Positions 43,291 through 51,675 of a DNA stretch of 64,000 nucleotides are shown in pieces (the stretch's first letter is position 1; every line of letters starts with the position of its first letter). Source of the stretch: Cryobacterium sp. SO2 (GTDB lineage Bacteria; Actinomycetota; Actinomycetes; Actinomycetales; Microbacteriaceae); contig NZ_CP117849.1 in assembly GCF_026151165.2 (NCBI RefSeq), positions 3,844,001 to 3,908,000 on the forward strand, read 5' to 3'. Below the pieces are notes generated by a model, which saw nothing but the letters and a program-made list of their open reading frames with translations, searched no databases and was not told the DNA's origin. The position numbers and the translations under genes were made by a program.

Positions 43291-45540
43291 CTAGAGGGAG
43301 CCGCTGCTGCCGGTGGCGCCGGCCATGTGCTTGACCCTGGAGACGATCTCCTGGTGGCGGCCGTGCACCATCGGGCGGGCCTGCGGGTTGCCGAGGTAGC
43401 CGCAGGTGCGCTTGACGACGTCGCAGCTGGACGGGTCGTCGTTGCCGCAGTCGGGGCAGGCGAAACCGCGCGCGGTGGGGGTGAAGTCGCCGGCGAAGTC
43501 GCACTTGTAGCAGCGGTCGATGGGGGTGTTGGTGCCCAGGTAGCCGACGCGGTCGTAGGCATAGTCCCAGACGGCTTCGAGGGCCTTGGGGTTCTGCTGT
43601 AGCACCGGGTACTCGCAGTAGTGGATGAAGCCGCCGGAGGAGAACACCGGGTAGTCCTTCTCGAAGTCGAGCTTCTCGAACGGGGTCGGGTTCTTGCGCA
43701 CGTCGTAGTGGAAGCTGTTCGTGTAGTAGTCCTTGTCGGTGATGTTCTCCACCGAACCGAACTTGGCCTTGTCCAGGCGGGAGAACCGGTCGGTGAGGCT
43801 CTCACTCGGGGTGGAGTAGACGCTGAACTGGTAGCCGTACTCGGCGCTCCACGCCTTGGTGTGTGCGTCGAGGTTCTTGAGGATGTCGAGGGTGAAGGCC
43901 TTCGCCTCGGCGTTGCCTTCCCAAGCGCCGCCGAAGAAGGCCGCGGCCACCTCGTACAGGCCGATGTAGCCCAGCGACACCGTGGAGCGGCCGTCCTTGA
44001 AGAGAGTGTCGACCGAGTCGGTGCGGGCCAGCTGCTGGCCGAACGCGCCGTAGACGTAGAGGATCGGGGCGTTGGCGGGGGTCGCCTGCTTGCACCGTTC
44101 GATGCGGTAGACGAGGGCGTCGCGGGTGATCAAGAGGCGTTCCTCGAGGATGCTCCAGAACTTCGCCTGGTCGCCGGCCGCCTCCAGCGCGATGCGCGGC
44201 AGGTTCACCGTCACCACGCCGAGGTTCATCCGGCCCTCTGAGACGTCATTGCCGTCGGCGTCGGTCCAGCCCTGCAGGAAGGAGCGGCAGCCCATCGGCA
44301 CCTTGAAGCTGCCGGTGATCTCGACGAGCTTGTCGTAGCTGAGCACGTCCGGGTACATCCGCTTGGTCGAGCATTCCAGCGCGAGCTGCTTGATGTCGTA
44401 GTTCGGGTCGCCCTCCACCAGGTTGAGGTCGCGCTTGAGCGTGAAGATGAGCTTGGGGAAGATCGCGGTGCGCTTCTCGCTGCCGAGCCCGTCGATGCGG
44501 ATCTGCAGGATGGCCCGCTGGATCTCCCGCTCGAACCAGTCGGTGCCCAGGCCGAAGCCGAGCGACACGAACGGGGTCTGGCCGTTCGAAGTGAACAGGG
44601 TGTTGATCTCGTACTCGAGGCTCTGCATCGCGTCGTAGATGTCCTTGCGGGTCTTCTCCTCCGCGTAGGGGCGGTGCTGGCTCTCGTCGGCGATCCAGCG
44701 CTCGGCGTCGGCGAGGTGCTTGGCGAAGTTGGCCCTGGCGTAGGGGGCCAGGAGTTCGTCGGTGCGGTTGGCGGAGCATCCGCCGTACTGGCTGGATGCC
44801 ACGTTGGCGATGATCTGCGAGATCTGCGCGGTGGCGGTCTGGATGGAGCGGGGCGGCTCCACGTCGGCGTTGCCGATGCGAAAACCGCGGCTGAGCATGC
44901 CGCTGAAGTCGATCAGGCAGCAGTTGGTCATCGGCGCGTAGGGGCTGTAGTCCAGGTCGTGAAAGTGGATGTCGCCCTTCTGGTGCGCGTTGGACACGTG
45001 CGGCGGCAGCATCTTGTGTCCGATGGCCTTGCCCACGGCACCCGCGGTGAGGTCCCGCTGGGTGTTGAAGACGTCGCTGTCTTTGTTGGCGTTCTCGTTC
45101 ACCACAGCCGAGTCTTTGCTCAGCAGGTTGATGATCGAGTGGTTGATGTCGGTGGACTTGCTGCGGGCGAAGTCGCGCTGGGTGCGGTAACTGATGTACT
45201 TCTCGGCCAGGTCGTATTCGTGGCTTTCGAGCAGCGCGTGCTCCACGATGTTCTGCACCTCGTAGATCTTGATGTCGGTGGCGAAGCGGCCGGCGATCTC
45301 TCGGTCGACGGCGGCGACGATGTCGACGATCGCCCGGTGCACGAGCGGCGTCATCTCCGTGTGGATCTCGACCGCGGCCTTCACCAACGCCTCGTAGACC
45401 TTGGTGTTGTCGAAGTCCACCCGGCGGCCGTCGCGTTTGACGACCTTGATGGCATGCAGCGCCGACGTCGGCGTCGTCTGGTCGACGGATTCGTCGATGC
45501 TGTCAGTCGTTTGGGCCGGGGCGCTGATGCTTGGATTCAC
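43291..45540 (-). CDS. nrdD: NrdD, anaerobic ribonucleoside-triphosphate reductase
   Basis: Class III ribonucleotide reductase, about 749 residues, oxygen-sensitive, making dNTPs without oxygen. An ATP-cone allosteric domain lies at the N-terminus (IKVVKRDGRRVDFDNTKVYE). The catalytic ten-stranded barrel follows, then a C-terminal zinc site (CYKCDF and CPDCG) and the glycyl-radical loop RTCGYLG. The GTG at 45540 is used because the GTG at 45576 would place the start inside an NrdR box. It implies a microaerobic or anaerobic growth phase. A pair of NrdR boxes upstream indicates repression by NrdR. Confidence 0.95.
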   Translation of the reverse strand: MNPSISAPAQTTDSIDESVDQTTPTSALHAIKVVKRDGRRVDFDNTKVYEALVKAAVEIHTEMTPLVHRAIVDIVAAVDREIAGRFATDIKIYEVQNIVEHALLESHEYDLAEKYISYRTQRDFARSKSTDINHSIINLLSKDSAVVNENANKDSDVFNTQRDLTAGAVGKAIGHKMLPPHVSNAHQKGDIHFHDLDYSPYAPMTNCCLIDFSGMLSRGFRIGNADVEPPRSIQTATAQISQIIANVASSQYGGCSANRTDELLAPYARANFAKHLADAERWIADESQHRPYAEEKTRKDIYDAMQSLEYEINTLFTSNGQTPFVSLGFGLGTDWFEREIQRAILQIRIDGLGSEKRTAIFPKLIFTLKRDLNLVEGDPNYDIKQLALECSTKRMYPDVLSYDKLVEITGSFKVPMGCRSFLQGWTDADGNDVSEGRMNLGVVTVNLPRIALEAAGDQAKFWSILEERLLITRDALVYRIERCKQATPANAPILYVYGAFGQQLARTDSVDTLFKDGRSTVSLGYIGLYEVAAAFFGGAWEGNAEAKAFTLDILKNLDAHTKAWSAEYGYQFSVYSTPSESLTDRFSRLDKAKFGSVENITDKDYYTNSFHYDVRKNPTPFEKLDFEKDYPVFSSGGFIHYCEYPVLQQNPKALEAVWDYAYDRVGYLGTNTPIDRCYKCDFAGDFTPTARGFACPDCGNDDPSSCDVVKRTCGYLGNPQARPMVHGRHQEIVSRVKHMAGATGSSGSL

Positions 45541-45571
45541 GCCTTCAGCATAGGGACGGCACCGTGCCGAA

Positions 45572-45620
45572 ATCACTATATTTGGGTGCCCTTGGTCCCT
45601 AACGCCGCTATATCTAGTGG
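45572..45620 (-). promoter_or_regulatory. Pair of NrdR boxes upstream of nrdD
   Basis: On the plus strand, ATCACTATATTTGGGT (45572-45587) and CCGCTATATCTAGTGG (45605-45620) both match the palindromic NrdR consensus ACACTATATATAGTGT in part. They are 33 bases apart, about three helical turns, as in known nrd promoters. Confidence 0.8.
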
Positions 45621-45771
45621 TTGGGAGGCCGCGAAGGCCGAAAACACGCGACCCGCTTCACCCGCGGTTTTGGATGCACATCTGTGCAGTTCAGACGTCT
45701 CGGCGTGTTGCCTCGCCGGGTGTTTCCGGCTCGCGGAAATCAGCCGGCGGACGCCGGAGAACGGGCCGAGA

Positions 45772-46293
45772 TCAGTGCACCCGCACGGCTTCGTTGTGCT
45801 CCACCAGGTGCCAGGTGGTGCCTTCGTCGTCGCTCACCCAGCCCTCCCAGGTGTAGCCGTCCTCGGTGATCGAGGTGAAGTTCCAGCGCACCGGGCGGCC
45901 GTCGGTGCCGGTGCCGTCCTGGCGCAGACCGTTGCGGTAGGGCGTGGCGATGAGGTGGCAGTACTCCCCCAGCGTCGGGGCGAAGTAGCTCACCCGCCAG
46001 GCGCCGGCCAGCTGGTCGTAGACCCGCACGGCGGTGGCGATGGTCTCGAAGCCCGACGGATGCGTGCTGCTGGGCACAACCTCCACGTCTTGCACCGCGC
46101 GGCCGTCGAGGATGAACTGCACGATCCAGGTGAATTCCCGCTCGGTCCACTCGCCGGTGGCCTCGTCGAGCTTGCTGCCGTGTGCCGCCCAGGTGCCCAC
46201 GAGCTGGCCGAACCGGCGCATGCGTCCGGGGTACTCGGGAGTGGGGCCGTCGGCGATCAGCGCCTCGGCAAAGCGGGACTCTGAGGTGGTCAT
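45772..46293 (-). CDS. Lipocalin-like/DUF1579-like hypothetical protein
   Basis: Soluble protein of 173 residues. RRFGQLVGTWAAHGSKLDEA opens an apparent beta barrel, with FTWIVQFILDGRAVQDVEVV, GAWRVSYFAPTLGEYCHLI and RWNFTSITEDGYTWEGWVSD as later strands. This pattern fits DUF1579-type proteins with a lipocalin-like fold, but no catalytic residue is recognisable. The ATG at 46293 (MTTSESRFAEALIADG) is preferred over the in-frame opening at 46347. Downstream is the nrdD promoter region, and upstream is a palindromic repeat beside dcd. Confidence 0.75.
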   Translation of the reverse strand: MTTSESRFAEALIADGPTPEYPGRMRRFGQLVGTWAAHGSKLDEATGEWTEREFTWIVQFILDGRAVQDVEVVPSSTHPSGFETIATAVRVYDQLAGAWRVSYFAPTLGEYCHLIATPYRNGLRQDGTGTDGRPVRWNFTSITEDGYTWEGWVSDDEGTTWHLVEHNEAVRVH

Positions 46294-46349
46294 ACTCAGG
46301 ATTTTACCGGCCCCACGTAACGCGCGCGTGAACGTGGTGTTCCACATCC

Positions 46350-46406
46350 CCCGAGCCGTGAGCAGAACCCCAAAAAACGCGCCCGGATGGGGCTTTTCTC
46401 ACGGCT
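46350..46406. repeat. REP-like palindrome, family B (second copy)
   Basis: CGAGCCGTGAG (46350-46360) and its exact complement (46396-46406) flank an inner stem CAGAACCCCAAAA / TGGGGCTTTTCT. It has the same architecture and outer-arm sequence as 17781-17841. It lies between the dcd stop and the start region of the lipocalin-like gene, and could terminate dcd transcription. Confidence 0.82.
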
Positions 46407-46416
46407 CGCGAACCGA

Positions 46417-47022
46417 TCAGTTCCCGTGGCTCCCGGCATCCGTCGCGCTCGTGTCGGTGCGGTGGAAGTTGAGGTGCGACCGGGAGGCGGTGGGACCGCG
46501 CTGGCCCTGGTAGCGGGAGAGGTAGGACGCGGAGCCGTAGGGCTTCTCGGCCGGCGAGCTGAGCTGGAAGAAGCACAGCTGGCCGATCTTCATGCCGGGC
46601 CAGAGCTTGATCGGCAGGGTGGCCACGTTGCTCAGCTCGAGGGTGACGTGCCCGGTAAAGCCCGGGTCGATGAACCCTGCGGTGGAGTGGGTGAGCAGGC
46701 CCAGCCGGCCCAGCGAACTCTTGCCCTCGAGCCGGGCGGCCACGTCGTCGGGCAGGGTGACGGCCTCGAAGGTGGCGCCGAGCACGAATTCGCCCGGGTG
46801 CAGGATGAACGGTTCGTCGCCCTTTGCCTCGATCAGCCGGGTGAGTTCGGGCTGGTCTTCGGCCGGGTCGATGAACGGGTACTTGTGGTTGTCGAACAAC
46901 CTGAAGAACCGGTCTAAGCGCACGTCGATGCTCGACGGCTGGATCATCTCCGGGTCGTAGGGCGTGAGCGCAATACGTTCCGCGTCGATCTGGGCCTTGA
47001 TGTCACGATCCGAGAGAAGCAC
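46417..47022 (-). CDS. dcd: dCTP deaminase
   Basis: Cytosolic trimeric enzyme, 201 residues, that turns dCTP into dUTP (and in actinobacterial members also dUMP) for dTTP synthesis. Family blocks are intact: LLSDRDIKAQIDAERIALTP, SIDVRLDRFFRLFDNH, LEGKSSLGRLGLLTHSTAGF and IDPGFTGHVTLELSN, with the catalytic Glu in GEFVLG/AT region. The start is GTG at 47022. It joins nrdD-nrdG in one neighbourhood of deoxynucleotide genes, though in a separate transcription unit. It is divergent from the tRNA gene. Confidence 0.97.
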   Translation of the reverse strand: MLLSDRDIKAQIDAERIALTPYDPEMIQPSSIDVRLDRFFRLFDNHKYPFIDPAEDQPELTRLIEAKGDEPFILHPGEFVLGATFEAVTLPDDVAARLEGKSSLGRLGLLTHSTAGFIDPGFTGHVTLELSNVATLPIKLWPGMKIGQLCFFQLSSPAEKPYGSASYLSRYQGQRGPTASRSHLNFHRTDTSATDAGSHGN

Positions 47023-47091
47023 GGTGCCAGCCTATCGGCGCGGGGTTGATAGGATGGCACGGTTCCAGTGCCGCTTTCGCGGCCCGGACGC

Positions 47092-47162
47092 GCGGATGTA
47101 GTTCAATGGTAGAACTTCAGCTTCCCAAGCTGATAGCGCGGGTTCGATTCCCGTCATCCGCT
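47092..47162 (+). tRNA. tRNA-Gly (anticodon CCC)
   Basis: 71 bases that fold as a cloverleaf: acceptor GCGGATG/CATCCGC, D stem GTTC/GAAC, anticodon stem TCAGC/GCTGA with loop TTCCCAA (anticodon CCC) and T arm with GGTTCGATTCC. CCA is not encoded. It marks the left border of an island-like region (47163-51670) with damaged genes and an insertion element. Confidence 0.95.
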
Positions 47163-47355
47163 CTCGGCCTCGATCCGCAGCCTCCCTCGGTGTGACTCAG
47201 GTTGCATGATGAGCCTCCTTGCAGAGCACTTGAGCCTTCAGAGTCGAAGATGAACCTAGGCTCAAGAACTTGAGCGCGGATCCGCGGATCCGCTGGTTAG
47301 TTGCAGCCACACTCGCGCCTCGTGGGAACGAGGCTCCGCGTCCATTGCAAATCAG
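47163..47355. other. Spacer after tRNA-Gly with hairpin and GCGGATCC tandem
   Basis: No gene is seen. It contains GCGGATCCGCGGATCCGC (near 47277-47293) and a hairpin GCCTCGT-GGGA-ACGAGGC (47317-47334). I found no copy of the tRNA 3' end here or at the far edge of the island, so no attachment site is called. Confidence 0.5.
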
Positions 47356-47760
47356 TCACTCCGCAAACTGGCGCTTAATAAAGGCGTGCATCCCCGGGAC
47401 AGTGAAGGCCAAGAGCCCTCGTTCAGGCGCGTAGGCTATGCCCTTCTCAATGATTCCTTGACGGACTGCGCTTTGCGCGCTCATCGAGCTCTCTAGCAGG
47501 CCAGCGACTTCACTGGTTTTGCAGTGCTCCGTGCCCACGTCAGACATAGCCCGCAGGTATTTTCGCTCTGCGGGCGTTGCCCGGTCCCATCGAGCCGGGA
47601 AGAACCCCATATCAAGTGCTGCGTTGCCTTCTTGGACTGCTGCCAAGGCATCACGGTGGGCGATTAACTTCTCAGGCGCCGCGTCCCACGCTGCCCTCCC
47701 AAAGGTTTGGAGAAAATAGGGGTATCCGTCTGCTGCTCCCAAGAGCACACTCAGCGCCGG
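47356..47760 (-). pseudogene. C-terminal fragment of an AAA/STAND-type ATPase
   Basis: About 134 codons remain. GAADGYPYFLQTFGRAAWDA is typical of the region after the ATPase core in archaeal-type/STAND AAA proteins. A winged-helix-like C-terminal domain follows (FPARWDRATPAERKYLRAMS, LLESSMSAQSAVRQGIIEKG). The nucleotide-binding N-terminal part is absent: in frame, upstream codons reach a stop at 47761-47763, exactly at the insertion-element edge. The frame itself reads cleanly to its stop at 47356. The intact protein probably belonged to a mobile or defence system; that is inference. Confidence 0.75.
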
Positions 47761-47762
47761 TT

Positions 47763-49167
47763 ACGTCCCTGTGAGTGGTGTGGTTTCCGGCTCTTGAGCG
47801 TTGCTTCGTCAACGTGAAGAGCCACCGTGGGATGGTCAGTGAGTACCGATCAAAGAACTCACAAAGGACACCACACGATGGCTCTAGACCAGTCTGCCCT
47901 GCTCGACCTGCTGGGAGAACTCAAACTCACCGACGTCACCGACCGAATCCGCGTCGCGACCGAAAAGCTCTACTAAGAACTCATCGATGCCGAAGCGACC
48001 GCGTTCATCGGCGCAGCCCCGTTCGAGCGCTCCGGGGACCGCACCACCCACCGCAACGGCGCCCGGTCCAGGACCCTGTCGACGACCGCCGGTGACCTCG
48101 ACCTGAAGATCCCCAAGCTCCGCGCCGGGTCATTCTTCCCCGCCCTACTGGAACGGCGCCGCCGGGTCGATCAGGCGTTGTTCGCGGTCGTGATGGAGGC
48201 CTACGTCCACGGCGTCTCAACCCGGAAAGTCGACGACCTGGTCAAAGCCCTCGGCGCTGATACCGGGATCTCCAAGTCCGAAGTGTCCCGGATCTGCGCC
48301 GGCCTGGACGCCGAGTTCCGCGACCGCACCCTCGCCGCGCAGAACTTCCCCTACGTGTTCCTCGATGCGACCTACTACAAGGCCCGGGTCGGGCACCGGA
48401 TCGTGTCCCAGGCCATCGTCGTCGCCGTCGGCGTTGCCGTCGACGGGCGCCGGGAAGTCCTGGGTTTCGACGTGGGCGACAGCGAGAACGAGGGCTTCTG
48501 GACGTCGTTCCTGCGGTCGCTGAAGACCCGCGGCCTCGACGGGGTCAAGCTAGTCATGTCTGACGCTCACACCGGCCTGAAGAAGGCCATCGGGACCGTG
48601 TTCCAAGGCGCCGGCTGGCAGCGCTGCCGGGTGCATTTCATGCGCAACGTCCTCGCGGTAATCCCGAAAGGATCGCAGGACATGGTCGCCTCGATCATCC
48701 GCACCATCTTCGCCCAGCCCGACCGTGAACACATCGAGAAGCAGTTCCGCGAGGTCACCACGATGCTCGCCCGGTCGCACCCGAAGGTCGCGGCGATGCT
48801 CGTCGACGCGCAACCCGACCTGCTCGCCTTCGCCGCGTTCCCCAGACGGCACTGGCGCCAAATCTGGTCCACCAACCCGCTCGAACGGGTGAACAAAGAG
48901 ATCAAACGCCGCACCGACGTCGTCGGCGTGTTCCCCAACGCCGCAGCCCTGCTGCGCCTGGCCGGGTCGGTCCTGATCGAGCAACACGACGAGTGGGAAG
49001 CCGGCGAACGCCGCTACTTCTCCGAGTCATCCATGCTCGAGCTGGGCACCATGACCAACCCCATCGAGGTCATCGACGAGGCGGTGATCCTCCCCGAACT
49101 CGCCGCCGCCTAAGCTAGAACAACTGACCCGCACGGTGTTGAGAAACTCCACCACTCAGCGGGACGT
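47763..49167 (+). mobile_element. IS256-family insertion sequence
   Basis: Element of about 1.4 kb. Inverted ends: left 47763-47787 and right 49143-49167 match at 21 of 25 bases, including ACGTCCC and TGAGTGGTG. It carries one transposase gene. The flanking 8-9 bases (left ...CGCCGGTT, right GAGCTTGAG...) are not direct repeats, so no target-site duplication is present. Both neighbouring genes are truncated right at the element, pointing to an adjacent deletion or recombination between two copies. Confidence 0.85.
47878..49113 (+). pseudogene. IS256-family transposase with an early stop codon
   Basis: Mutator-type DDE transposase, 411 codons from ATG 47878. The catalytic Asp-Asp-Glu residues are visible in VFLDATYYKAR, VMSDAHTGLKKAI and ERVNKEIKRR. 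Codon 33 is TAA (47974-47976) within KLY-stop-ELIDAEATAFIGA, where relatives have Gln, so a single base change stops translation. The rest of the frame is intact. The next in-frame start is a TTG at 48178, which would lose about 100 residues of the DNA-binding region. The element is probably inactive unless the stop is suppressed or helped in trans. Confidence 0.88.
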
Positions 49168-49479
49168 GAGCTTGAGCAGTTCAACCGGGTGGTTCCAGCC
49201 GAGAAGCTGCAGGCCTGGGTTGCACTGGCGGTGAAAGCCCGCAACGATCTCGTCCATGAGGGGCATTTCAAAACCAGGCTCAGCACGAGCGGCCTCGGGG
49301 CCTTGGCCATGGGAGTTCGTTGGCTTCTCAATCTCGCCATCATGAAGCACCTCGGCATTGACGACGCGTCTCTTCGTGGCGCCGCGTGGCACTCGCGGGA
49401 GGGGCAAGCTGCAACTTTCACCTCGAGAAGCTATCTCGCAGACGCCCTCGACCCGGAGGAAGGAAAGCGCCACGACTAA
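49168..49479 (+). pseudogene. C-terminal fragment of a HEPN-domain protein
   Basis: Open frame of about 104 codons that enters directly from the insertion-element end without its own convincing start (a GTG at 49189 is available). LQAWVALAVKARNDLVHEGH contains the R-N-x3-H motif of HEPN RNase domains. The rest (LAIMKHLGIDDASLRGAAWH) is helical. HEPN proteins of this general kind occur in abortive-infection systems such as ApeA-like nucleases, so this is probably the tail of a lost defence gene. Similarity to a specific family is not established here. Confidence 0.6.
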
Positions 49480-49759
49480 GCGCTCCGTCTGTGGCCTTGG
49501 AGTTAGGACCACCGATTCACCTCGGATGGCGTCCCGCCTAGTTTCCCAGGTTCGCAAACTGTCGGCCTTAGCCGCCCCGACGACAGGGACCCCAATGCCG
49601 TTGAGCACCATAGGGTGAGCATGGCCGAACTCCCTGACCGCCAAACATTTTTCTATGGGACGCCGGGCACTCGTCCGGGGTAGCTGAAAAAGTAGATGAG
49701 CCGCATGCTGCTGTCCCAAGCGTTCGCCAAATCAGGGTGCCTCATGGGAGCCTCGTCTA
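49480..49759. other. Intergenic region in the decayed island
   Basis: 280 bases with no supported gene. Short openings on both strands have atypical codon use. It holds the GGGAG ribosome site for the nuclease-like gene at its right end. Confidence 0.4.
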
Positions 49760-50926
49760 ATGGAAGACCGCCTACCTATCTTCGACATTGAAGACCGGAC
49801 CGAACATTCTCCCGCCACTCATGAAGAGACTAGCTTCGCCTTCTTGAACCGTGTCGGGGGTGAGTTTTGGGAGAACCCGCGGCGACTATTGCAGGAGTGG
49901 GCAAATCGACTGCCAGTCGACGCCTATGCCGACATTCGTGGTCGTCTGCGCGAGTCCAACGACCAAGCGCAGAGCGCGTTCCTGGAACTGTACATCCACG
50001 AGTCACTCCTACGCGCCGGTTTCAGTGTCACGGTGCATCCGGACATTCCTGAATCAAATCGCCACCCGGACTTTCTAGCCACCCGCGGGTCGGAACGCTT
50101 CTATGTTGAAGCGGTCATGCCGCAATCGCGCCCGGATGGCGGATCAGCGAACCGCCTAGCTCGGTTTCTAGATGGGGTGAACAAGCTGGACGACTCTCGC
50201 TTCTTCCTCGACCTTCAGGACGTGGTAGTGGGAGCAAGATCTGTGGGCGCGGGAGATCTTCGACGACGACTAAAGAAGTGGCTTGATGAACTAGATCCAG
50301 ATGCTCCGGCCGACAGTGACCGATACCCCACTTTTCCCTGGACATCAGGCGACTGGTCAGCCCGGTTCGGGGCGATTGCCAAGTCTCCGCAACATCGCCG
50401 TTCGTCTCGTGGGCGGGCGATCGGCGTCTATTCCCATGGCGACGCCGAATTTATCGACGACGCGGGGCTCATCCGGCGCGGTGCAACCCTAAAAGCTCGA
50501 GCTTATGGCGAGCTTGACGCCCCCTTCGTGATCGCAGTTGGGGTGTACCTCTTCGACGACGATCTCGAAGATGCAATCGCGGCCATGTTCGGACACGAGG
50601 CATGGATCATTACGGCCTCGGGGACTGCTTCTCGCTCAACTCGAATGGCGGATGGATTCTTTGGAACGAGGCAGGCTGCACAACACATTGGAACATCCGC
50701 GGTACTCGTGGTAAATCAGCTGCAACCTCATCATGTTCCACGGAGCGAGGTCACGCTCATCCATCACCCATGGGCGACTCGTCCGCTTGAAGTGACACGG
50801 CCGTTCCACGCCGTTGAACTTCGCCTCAACGGCGCGCAGCTGCAGCGTGACGAACCATTTGAATCGGCTGCTCGCTTCTTCGGTATCGAAGCATGGGCAG
50901 ATCTTGACCCATGGCCCAAAGCCTAA
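49760..50926 (+). CDS. PD-(D/E)xK-like nuclease-fold hypothetical protein
   Basis: Protein of 388 residues, unrecognised as a named family. Residues 72-120 look like a PD-(D/E)xK core: helix with Glu (AFLELYIHESLLRAGFSV), then RHPDFLATRG (Pro-Asp at 103-104), then FYVEAVM (Glu 117). The expected Lys after the Glu is replaced by Val, so it may use a shifted Lys/Arg or be inactive. The C-terminal half contains DAPFVIAVGVYLFDDDLEDA and VVNQLQPHHVPRSEVTLIHH. Codon use is less GC3-biased than in the flanks, which suggests acquisition. GGGAG supports the ATG. It may belong to a restriction or anti-phage gene set. Confidence 0.72.
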   Translation: MEDRLPIFDIEDRTEHSPATHEETSFAFLNRVGGEFWENPRRLLQEWANRLPVDAYADIRGRLRESNDQAQSAFLELYIHESLLRAGFSVTVHPDIPESNRHPDFLATRGSERFYVEAVMPQSRPDGGSANRLARFLDGVNKLDDSRFFLDLQDVVVGARSVGAGDLRRRLKKWLDELDPDAPADSDRYPTFPWTSGDWSARFGAIAKSPQHRRSSRGRAIGVYSHGDAEFIDDAGLIRRGATLKARAYGELDAPFVIAVGVYLFDDDLEDAIAAMFGHEAWIITASGTASRSTRMADGFFGTRQAAQHIGTSAVLVVNQLQPHHVPRSEVTLIHHPWATRPLEVTRPFHAVELRLNGAQLQRDEPFESAARFFGIEAWADLDPWPKA

Positions 50927-51675
50927 TCCGAGCCGCCCAGAGGAATGGGCAACTCTTTCACGGCTGACCTCGGACGACGCACTGAGGTGGAGAACAGATC
51001 GGTGGACGGCACTCGAGTCTTTCGCGAGGTGGCATGCAAGTCGGGCGAGGATGCGGTCAAGAGTGACGCTATGCCGTGACCCACTACCCTTGGGGCATGA
51101 ACGCCAAGTTCACCGATGGGCGAAAGCCAGCGCTCAATCCTGACTGGATCAACACGCTCGTCCGCTCCGCGAACGCACCCGATGGAATGACAGTGAGTCC
51201 AGAAGAAACACCGGCCAGCCATCGCAGGCAACCGGCCAGCACGCCCACTCAGACACTGAATGAGATCTCGGCCCGGGAAGCGCGGGCGACCTACGCGCCG
51301 CCTTACGTAGACACATGCACTCGAGACGGCACCGAGGTTCCCGAAACCCCTAACCGTCAGGTTGAGCTCCAACACCCCGGCACGACTGCTGTCAACCAAG
51401 GGGAACTCGACTGATACTTGGCGGAATTAGGACATGGATCTGGTCCCCAGCAGAGCTGTACTCCAAGTTGACGCTTGGCGCATCACTGCCTACGTATCTT
51501 GAGAGTTCTCGCTGGCGCCCGCGCTCGGCGGTGATCCTGAAATGGACGACCACGACGAACAGAGACCGCCGGCATCAAACGGCTCGATCTCAAGCCACTC
51601 ATCGCCAGAAAGAAGGGCGCACGAGACACAGATCATTTCTGCCGAGAACCCACACGGGACTTAGGGAGCCACATC
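50927..51675. other. Gene-poor right part of the island
   Basis: 749 bases between the nuclease-like gene and the sugar importer. Only weak open frames occur, on both strands; the best is listed at 51097-51414. The sequence near 51521-51675 looks like worn remnants. No att-like repeat of the tRNA 3' end was found. Confidence 0.45.
51097..51414 (+). CDS. Doubtful small hypothetical protein
   Basis: 105 residues, beginning MNAKFTDGRKPALNPDWIN, rich in Thr, Pro, Ala and Glu, with no predicted fold or motif. TTGGGG is a poor ribosome site. An equally long opening exists on the other strand. It may be a gene fragment left in the island or a chance opening. It is listed only so the stretch is not left blank. 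Confidence 0.25.
   Translation: MNAKFTDGRKPALNPDWINTLVRSANAPDGMTVSPEETPASHRRQPASTPTQTLNEISAREARATYAPPYVDTCTRDGTEVPETPNRQVELQHPGTTAVNQGELD

Noticed and set aside
17860..46406. CRISPR array
   Set aside because: The repeats seen are palindromes thousands of bases apart, not evenly spaced direct repeats with spacers; no cas genes are present.
49156..49719. 187-codon minus-strand open frame opposite the HEPN fragment
   Set aside because: It has no recognisable motif and crosses into the insertion-element end; the plus-strand HEPN motif is better supported.
47092..51675. Attachment-site duplication of the tRNA-Gly 3' end
   Set aside because: I searched by eye for TTCGATTCCCGTCATCCGC copies up to the sugar importer and found none, so no att sites or integrase-borne element are called.
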